Of a stretch of DNA of 49,785 nt, positions 44,228-49,785 are shown piece by piece. This DNA is from Cudoniella acicularis. Its lineage: Eukaryota > Ascomycota > Leotiomycetes > Helotiales > Helotiaceae. How positions within the stretch are numbered: position 1 is the first letter of the stretch; each line of letters starts with the position of its first letter. The stretch is taken from assembly GCA_013054445.1 (NCBI GenBank), contig JAAMPI010000230.1, forward strand, positions 1-49,785. Reading direction: 5' to 3'. Made by a program: the position numbers and the translations under genes. Under the pieces are notes generated by a model, which saw only the letters and a list, made by a program, of their open reading frames with translations, did no database searches and was not told the DNA's origin.

Positions 44228-45059
44228 CTTGGTCGAACTTCAACTTGTTGTTCAGCCGTTCAGTATGTTTGTTTGCGAACAGAGGTCCTGGGGATCACAA
44301 CGTGTAGCCGAAACCCCGAGATCGTAGAACCACACTTGCTCTTGCTAAGCTTCGGTTCCCATCGTGTCTTCCTGCCTTTAGAAAGACTCAGTGCGGCTTT
44401 GAGAGGTCGTCACAAAGGTGGGGGGATGGACTCCGATGGAGCAAGGATTGCAAAGAAGGGATAACCCTCCCCGGCCCGTTCCTTCTTGATCGGCATGAAA
44501 TGTTCCGTGATGACATCTTGATCAATCAACCTCACAAGATGTGGAGGAGGGACATTCGCCTTATGCAAATAAATCCAAACTTAGCTTAGGCGTCAATGTT
44601 GGGATGCTTTTTGGAGGCTTCAACCACTTTGATCGAGTAAAAAGGGCCCACGAATTTAAGTGCCTGGAACTCTTGCATGTGTTTGATAAATCAATGCCTC
44701 GCTTGGCATCCAGCATCTACCTATTCCATCCACAGGAGCAACTATGACATGGTCCAACATGGTCTAATATGCTCTGGTGTGCTCCGATGTCGTCTAACAC
44801 CAAGCCCCGTTGCATCCCGAATTTGATTTCAGGATGCTACACTCGACACGCGCGCATGCAGTTGTGTAGCATCTACCTTAATTGATTGGTTGGTTTATAT
44901 ATCAAGTTGCTACTCACAAGCCATCGAACTAGCTTGAGCCTCAGCGAAGACATAAAAGCTCGCGTTTTGCATTGTGATCTGTCATTAACCTACAGAACAC
45001 CTTTATCTATACATTAACTGACTATTCGGCCTTGCATCCTCCAGATCACATTCAACAAC
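44228..45059. other. intergenic
   Basis: 0.8 kb with no supported gene; contains the degenerate 10-bp repeat at 44748-44797. A TATATA at about 44896-44901 lies some 160 bp before the next ATG. Confidence 0.45.
44748..44797 (+). repeat. degenerate 10-bp tandem repeat, five units
   Basis: Successive units ACATGGTCCA, ACATGGTCTA, ATATGCTCTG, GTGTGCTCCG and ATGTCGTCTA share a common 10-bp pattern (roughly RYRTSGTCYR). It looks like a decayed minisatellite. Confidence 0.55.
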
Positions 45060-45408
45060 ATGGCAGCAAATGCTTCTCGTCGTTTGGCCTTGAAAAGCGA
45101 TCAGCAAATCACAGTTGCTATAGCAGAAGGGGTGATGGATAGGGGCTTCAAGCGGTTGATCGGAGCGATCGAACCATTTACTATTGAGAGGACTCTTCAA
45201 AACATCTCAAGTGCAGTCACTGAATCGAAAATGTTGCCGGATGAGCTTAAGGCTCGAATTGCTGAGGTGAAGGTCACGTAAGTCTCTTTCAGTCTCAATA
45301 ACCTGCCAGGTCGCCTCAGGCCCAGATGAACACTCGACTTGCATGTTGTACGATGAAGATGGCAGACATGTTGCATCAGGACATGTCCCCACTGATCCCG
45401 TTAAATAA
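45060..45408 (+). CDS. small hypothetical protein, second exon uncertain
   Basis: The first exon from ATG 45060 gives a natural helical sequence: 'RRLALKSDQQITVAIAEGVM', 'FKRLIGAIEPFTIERTLQNI', 'MLPDELKARIAEV'. Unspliced, it ends at TAA after 73 codons (45281). A second reading removes a 43-nt intron (45267-45309, GTGAAG...CCAG) and continues in phase with 'ASGPDEHSTCMLYDEDGRHV' to a stop at 45406-45408, giving 101 residues. That tail looks genuine, but the intron is very short and its donor weak. The canonical GTAAGT nearby would leave an intron of only 32 nt and was not used. No family was recognised. Confidence 0.5.
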
Positions 45409-45649
45409 AAAGGTACAACCCATATATAGTGGAATAGCACGACCTCCTTTGCTAAGTCTCACAGCAAGCTCCTTGATACGGCATGATAGCAAGAAAGGGT
45501 GGAGAAATTGTTACCTCATGCACCCTATTCCTCAGCTCCTCAAGGCAAGGGAACATAGTCCGGCTTTGTCAATCATTATGAACAGGTGAAATAAGATATG
45601 TGTCTATCTGTATATCAGACCTTCAAATCAAGACGTTTGCAGAAAGTCA

Positions 45650-46975
45650 TGTTCCAGCCCCTCCCTTGCCGTGGGCTTCTGTGTGTGATCGATGATCAAG
45701 AGAAACAAGAAATTCAATAAAATCTAAAGGGGGCAGATCGCGTGGCAATCGTTCTAGCTCTTCTCACAGTGTACCTATTGATATATACTTGGCTGGCTGT
45801 GATGTGCTGGGATGGATAAACGTCTCAGACGCTAAGAAGGAAGCGACTTCAAAGTCACCCTCATACTCTGGTTTCACCGGAGCCTCTATTGGGCCTATAA
45901 AAAGTTAATCTTAGCAACACACCAAGCCTCAGATAATCCATCAACTAGCTGTATCTGCCCTTCCAAATATTGGAGTGGGCACCAGCCAATGAATCAGCTG
46001 AGTAAGTGAATACTAGTTGGTAAAAGGAAAAGGATAAAGGCGGTAAACTTACTGTAACACCTAAAGACCAAATGTTAGAAGTATACCAACAACCTAGTCC
46101 GCGCCAAACTTCAGGGGCACGTGTAGGTAGACTTTGTGGGCGAATCTTATCAATACCTTCAACAAGCACTATGAAATATGTAGGCCTCGAAAGAGTCTAA
46201 AAAGAAATGTGAACAAAGAGTTTGGGCCTACTGTTGCCTAAATCACCGAACTTGACCTCAGGGTTAGTTGATTGCACTCCCGAGACGAATATGTTGTTCG
46301 GGTTGACGTCTCAAAATGTGTCAGCTTGGCTTCGACTCAACTCTTTCGCGATCATCAACCGGTGTGAACGCAGTTGTGCTGCTCTTTGATGAACACCAGC
46401 GCTTCAATAACAGAGCGAGCAACAATCTTTACGAGATCAGGATGGAATGTGCGAACCATACGCAGATCATGATCCATTCACTCCCAAACTATACAGCCCG
46501 GCTGTGATTCAGCCTACTTTGAGGCAGTCCCCTCTTGTTGACAGGCTATGATATTATCTAGGGCTCTGATTTGTCGACATCGTGTCATGCCTGGAAGTTT
46601 GCAATTCGCGATCGAAGATGACTCGTTCTCGCTACTCAAACCCTGTCTTCACAACAGCGCTGCGTAAAATTAGTAGACGTTTATGATCTGATCGGAGTAA
46701 GACTTGCAATGAGTGGGACACCTGAGCATTTAAATGCGAAGATGAAGATATTGCAGGCCGAGCTAATGTCCCTTGTTGTACGCATGCTTTGAAGACCTTA
46801 TTCGCTTTGAGAGATTCGACAATTTGGTAGGTAGCTTTGCGCCCAGTGAGGGGTTCTCCGACAGAGAGACTCATGACGAATTGTACTAGTCGGGAGGAGA
46901 GGGAATACACATTCGCATTTATGAGGAAGGAAGGTGTTATTTAAATTAAATGCTAGAAATTTGAACGCATCCGAA
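45650..46975 (-). pseudogene. protein kinase-like pseudogene (several stops and frameshifts)
   Basis: Reading three frames on the minus strand recovers most of a fungal protein-kinase domain in the correct order. Seen are the N-lobe 'GEPLTGRKATYQIVESLKAN', then 'VVKTGFE' (Lys of lobe I), 'REL', 'LPGMTRCRQIRAL' and 'MDHDLRMV'. After these come the catalytic loop 'HTDVNPNNIFVSG', 'KFGDLGN' (DLG in place of DFG), 'RAPEVWRGLGCW', 'SNIWSLGVT', 'HWLVPTPIFGRAD', 'GLSEAWCVAKI', 'IGPIEAPVKPEYE' and 'ELERLPRDLPPLDFIEFLV'. The gene is broken by TAG at 46632-46634, a frameshift near 46600, TAG at 46514-46516, and TGA at 46478-46480 where Trp is expected. A frameshift near 45945 and TGA at 45764-45766, again at an expected Trp, follow. 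Three introns still have GT-AG ends. TGG-to-TGA and CAG-to-TAG changes fit repeat-induced point mutation. Confidence 0.75.
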
Positions 46976-47314
46976 GCAGGACACATGAAAGCGGTGGTAG
47001 GACTGTGCGTGCACGCTACCCGATCCATCGTTCGCGGTTACCTAATACGCACTTGCCGCCTAGTTACTAGTTCTTCACTAATTTAAGATTATTTGATTAA
47101 AAAGAGTTGTATAGGAGAATCATAGATGTCAAATAAATATGATTGGTCAAAAATGTCCTGGGGTGCTTTTGCCCCAAATGCCAGAAGGGTCTTAGCTTCG
47201 GTACAATTTCGGTATTCTCAGGCTCATTATTTAACCTTTTAATATAATGAAATAAGCAAACTTCTTCCACAATTAAGCAGTTTGTCTATTAGACAAACTT
47301 GCCAAGTCCTCACA
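46976..47314. other. intergenic upstream of tRNA
   Basis: AT-rich. Contains a GGGGTGCTTTTGCCCC hairpin at about 47160-47175 and the palindrome at 47279-47299. Confidence 0.45.
47279..47299. repeat. perfect 21-bp palindrome
   Basis: AGTTTGTCTA, a central T, and TAGACAAACT: two exact 10-bp arms ending 15 bp before the tRNA gene. Confidence 0.85.
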
Positions 47315-47462
47315 AGCAATGTGGCGCAGCGGGTGAGTAACAATTCCGGGATATCAAGATATATCTTTAACAATTTCAAAAATGAATTACAACTGACACA
47401 AACACTAGAAGCGCGCCGGGCTCATAACCCGGAGGTCCCCAGATCGAAACTGGGCATTGCTA
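47315..47462 (+). tRNA. initiator tRNA-Met (CAT) with a 76-nt intron in the D-loop
   Basis: Exons 47315-47332 and 47409-47462 give a 72-nt cloverleaf without CCA. The acceptor stem AGCAATG/CATTGCT has seven perfect pairs with A1-U72, the D-stem is GCGC/GCGC, and the anticodon stem CCGGG/CCCGG holds loop CTCATAA (anticodon CAT at 47423-47425). The variable loop is AGGTC, and T-stem CCCAG/CTGGG holds loop ATCGAAA. A1-U72, the three G:C pairs next to the anticodon loop and the A54-type T-loop ATCG are eukaryotic initiator hallmarks. The A box (TGGCGCAGCGG) is complete before the insert and the B box (GATCGAAAC) is intact. A T5 terminator follows at 47465-47469. The insert 47333-47408 starts GTGAGT, has ACTGAC 12 nt before its end, and ends CACTAG. 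Confidence 0.88.
47333..47408 (+). other. GT-AG intron-like insert inside the tRNA D-loop
   Basis: Removal of exactly these 76 nt joins AGCGG to AAGCGC, the usual D-loop of fungal initiator tRNA. Its donor, branch-site and acceptor sequences match those of the protein-gene introns in this window, not a normal tRNA intron (which lies one base 3' of the anticodon). It is AT-rich like other introns here. Confidence 0.8.
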
Positions 47463-47464
47463 AC

Positions 47465-47469
47465 TTTTT
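47465..47469 (+). terminator. RNA polymerase III T5 terminator
   Basis: TTTTT two bases after the discriminator base of the tRNA gene. Confidence 0.7.
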
Positions 47470-48157
47470 AACAATGTTGTTCTTTTATTTTTGCGATTTT
47501 TTTTTCGTGAAGAAACCAATTTCTAAAGTTACCGTACCAGCTCGAAGGTGAGCGCAAAATTTTTGCGTTTTAGCGAGCTCTCCCACAACCCACTGCCTAG
47601 AATTTGAGTGTAGGCTTTCTGACTCATGCCTAGACTAGTGGTATCCATCCGTCGGACTATCTTAATCCTCCAACTACTTTTCACTTTTAGCGGATCAATC
47701 CGCCACTAGAATCGACGGTAACGAATCATGTGAGAACGAGACATATTTTGCTATAAGCGGTCACGGCACAATTATGTAGGCCATCTACGAATTTACTGAG
47801 TCGCTGCTTGCATTGTAAACCTCGGTTTTTCGGTGCTTGACTTCCTCCTCAAGTTCCCCTGAGCCCCCTTTTCGCCTACCCCAGATTTCGCTAAACGCAC
47901 GTCCCCACAACCTTTCCTTTTGGTATTGGGCGAAATACTTTATTTTGACAGTACTCTTGTTCTGTTGTGCTTTGCGACGGGAGTCTCGTCTCCAGGTACT
48001 ATTTGGAATGCGAGTGTTATCTAGAAGTTATATCCTCATCCTTTGAAATAAATCGCATTTGTGATAAAGCTGGATAATTGTTGCCTCAGGCAACAACTAT
48101 CCGACCTCATTACCTTCCACCCGCATCGCATCTCGACATTCGCAACACCAATCAATC
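47470..48157. other. intergenic / 5' region of CUS2
   Basis: A 69-codon plus ORF at 47837-48046 is unsupported. The final part is the leader of the downstream splicing-factor gene. Confidence 0.4.
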
Positions 48158-49337
48158 ATGGAGCAACGACAAGAGCATGGAGCTTCCGCATTCCCTACCA
48201 ACCCAGAGGAGTTCGACGCCGACGACAGAATCTCATTTTCGAAACTCGACAACAAATTCCTCCTCGTACAAGATGACGGGACAGAATTCGAGTTCGACGA
48301 TGCGATCAAGCGATGGATCCCCGTCGTCGATGAAGCTCTCCTGGAGGAACAACAAAAGGCATATCGAGTCTCAGGAGTCGATGAAAATGAACCTGTGGAA
48401 GCGATGAAGAAGAAGAGGAAGAAGGAATATGTCAATGGCGAAGACGTAAGTTCCCATCAACGATTCATTTCTCATGCTAAACAATAGCAGGAAGGCGGAC
48501 GAGCAGCCAAAGCCCCAAAGAAAACAAAAGCACCTCTCCCACCCCGCGCGAATACTGCGATCTACGTCACCGGCCTCCCACTCGATGTCACAGTTGAAGA
48601 AGTGCGCGAGGTATTCTCACGAAAATGTGGAGTCATTGCCGAGGAGATCGACAGCGGGAAACCACGAATAAAAGCTCTATACAAATGAAAATGGCGAATT
48701 TAAAGGCGACGCGCTCATTGTGTTCTTCAAGGCACCTTCGGTCAATATGGCGATTATGCTATTAGATGATACAGAGTTCAGGATAGGAAGTGGTGAATCA
48801 GGCGGCAAAATGAAAGTCCAGGCAGCAGATTCAAGCTACAAAAAGGTCCAGCATGAAGACGCAGCAGAAAAGGAACGTCCAAAGGTCAATATGAAAGACA
48901 AGCAAAAGATCATCAAGAAGACGCAGAAACTCGATGCGCGATTAGCTGACTGGAGTGACGACGAACCTTCGACCATCCTCGAAACCAGCTCAAGATGGGA
49001 CAAAGTAGTCATTTTAAAGCACATGTTTACTCTCGAAGAGTTGGCCGAGGACCCTGCTGCGATATTGGATATCAAGGAAGACATCAGAGAGGAATGCAGC
49101 AAACTTGGCGAGGTCACAAATGTGGTTCTTTTTGACATGGAGCAAGATGGTATCGCAAGCGTCCGATTTACAAATGCGGAGGCTGCGAGGGCTTGTGTTG
49201 GAGTCATGGATGGACGGAGTTTCGCAGGACAAAAAGTCGAGGCATACATTTCGGACGGAAAGGAGCATTTCAAAAAATCGAAAAGGAAAGGAGACGATGA
49301 ACATGGCGACGGAGGAAGGTCTCCAGAAAAGTCATGA
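48158..49337 (+). CDS. CUS2: U2 snRNP-associated splicing factor CUS2 / Tat-SF1 (frameshifted)
   Basis: Homologue of yeast Cus2 and human HTATSF1, which act with U2 snRNP in prespliceosome formation. Exon 1 is 48158-48445 (96 codons: 'SFSKLDNKFLLVQDDGTEFE', 'FDDAIKRWIPVVDEALLEEQ', and the NLS-like 'MKKKRKKEYV'). After the GT-AG intron, exon 2 starts at 48488. RRM1 shows RNP2 'AIYVTGLPLDVTVEEVREVF' and RNP1 'FKGDALIVFFKAPSV'. The second, UHM-type RRM is at the C-terminus ('VTNVVLFDMEQDGIASVRFT', then 'DGRSFAGQKVEAYISDG'). Between RRM1 strands, at about 48673-48675 (ATAAAAGCTC), one extra base shifts the frame, and without correction TGA at 48686-48688 ends the protein. Everything else is intact, so an indel in the assembly or a recent mutation is likely. 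Confidence 0.88.
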
Positions 49338-49695
49338 ATCGGCCACTCGGGAAATATCTCTCACGATAAATAGATACAAGGGACTTCGGCGAAAGGTCAT
49401 GAATCAACCACTCATTTGGGAGGCACCCTTCGCAACAATTGAATTAGGCGCATGAAATAATTCGGCAGAAAGGTCATGGATCGATACGGATTGTACAATA
49501 AGCATGAGATGAGATACCAAGCTACGCATCAAACGGAAAGTTATTACATCTGTCATTCTTCTCATGTATCGTGTGCATAAATCCAGATGATCTATCCATC
49601 CTAATCCCTAGGCATCAACAACCAACGCCTTCATTCATAAATCGCTCGCTCAAAACGCCTAATCCAAAATCCCCATATATATTTCCAAAAATCAA
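49338..49695. other. 3' intergenic with short direct repeats
   Basis: Contains three imperfect copies of a GAAAGGTCATGAATC-like motif (about 49326, 49391 and 49468). The first overlaps the CUS2 stop codon. Confidence 0.45.
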
Positions 49696-49785
49696 TCAGG
49701 CGTTAGGATCACTTTCCGGGATCTCTTCCTCATCACGCAGACCTTCCACTGTCAACTCCACTCCTTTCACAGGATGAATCAACAT
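49696..49785 (-). CDS. partial CDS, C-terminus of a minus-strand gene running off the window
   Basis: From the window edge the minus strand is open for 29 codons to a TGA at 49696-49698. The tail is acidic and protein-like ('GVELTVEGLRDEEEIPESDP'). It fits the 3' end of a gene lying to the right, convergent with CUS2. Too short to name. Confidence 0.4.
   Translation of the reverse strand: MLIHPVKGVELTVEGLRDEEEIPESDPNA

Noticed and set aside
45310..45589. Second exon ending at 45589 joined through the canonical GTAAGT donor at 45278
   Set aside because: The intron would be only 32 nt, below the size that fungal spliceosomes normally use, and the product looks like an out-of-frame shadow rich in Met, His and Leu.
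47470..47580. Second tRNA or snRNA behind the initiator tRNA
   Set aside because: Only T-rich runs and no A/B box pair or cloverleaf could be found.
1..49785. CRISPR array, operon, Shine-Dalgarno sites or prophage
   Set aside because: The window is eukaryotic nuclear DNA with spliceosomal introns. No regularly spaced repeats of CRISPR type were seen.

Overview
This is nuclear DNA of a filamentous ascomycete, most likely a leotiomycete-type fungus; the placement is inference from gene content and style. Genes carry short introns (about 45-230 bp) with GTRNGT donors and CTRAY branch sites. They lie on both strands, separated by AT-rich or gene-empty spacers, and none are arranged as operons. 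Intron-exon structures were worked out by hand. Every model given as complete keeps one reading frame through all of its junctions, apart from two genes that carry frameshifts.

Layout, left to right: a secreted sedolisin (tripeptidyl-peptidase) gene (0.4-2.8 kb, minus); a 3.7 kb gene-poor spacer with an AT-rich block and a decayed duplication; a Zn2Cys6 transcription factor with a frameshift (6.5-8.8 kb, minus); a 2.8 kb spacer; a housekeeping block of CWF19 splicing protein (minus), GPN1/Npa3 GTPase (plus), RNA polymerase subunit RPABC4/Rpb12 (minus) and a ubiquitin-domain protein whose first coding exon is only the ATG (plus); then 4 kb without a recognisable gene.

Next come a mitochondrial-type protein (21.8-23.2 kb), a small membrane protein, an aldo-keto reductase, a FAM192A/NIP30 protein, a three-exon hypothetical gene and a 679 bp terminal-inverted-repeat element. 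After these follow a TATA-driven ORF with two in-frame stops, a six-exon APH-type phosphotransferase, a small zinc-finger ORF, a HIT protein, a GRHPR-like 2-hydroxyacid dehydrogenase with a GC-AG intron, TRP4 (tryptophan synthesis) divergent from mitochondrial ribosomal protein uL10m, a PI-PLC-X-domain protein and a GNAT acetyltransferase. The right end holds a small hypothetical gene, a decayed protein-kinase pseudogene, an initiator tRNA-Met, a CUS2/Tat-SF1 splicing factor (frameshifted) and the tail of a further gene.

The strongest unusual signal is the initiator tRNA-Met gene at 47315-47462. It is complete, but its D-loop is split by a 76-nt insert with spliceosomal-type GTGAGT, ACTGAC and TAG signals. 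Nuclear tRNA introns normally lie after position 37 and have no GT-AG rule. Several housekeeping genes here act in gene expression (CWF19 and CUS2 in splicing, GPN1 and Rpb12 in RNA polymerase, tRNA-iMet and uL10m in translation), but nothing in the sequence shows that they are co-regulated.
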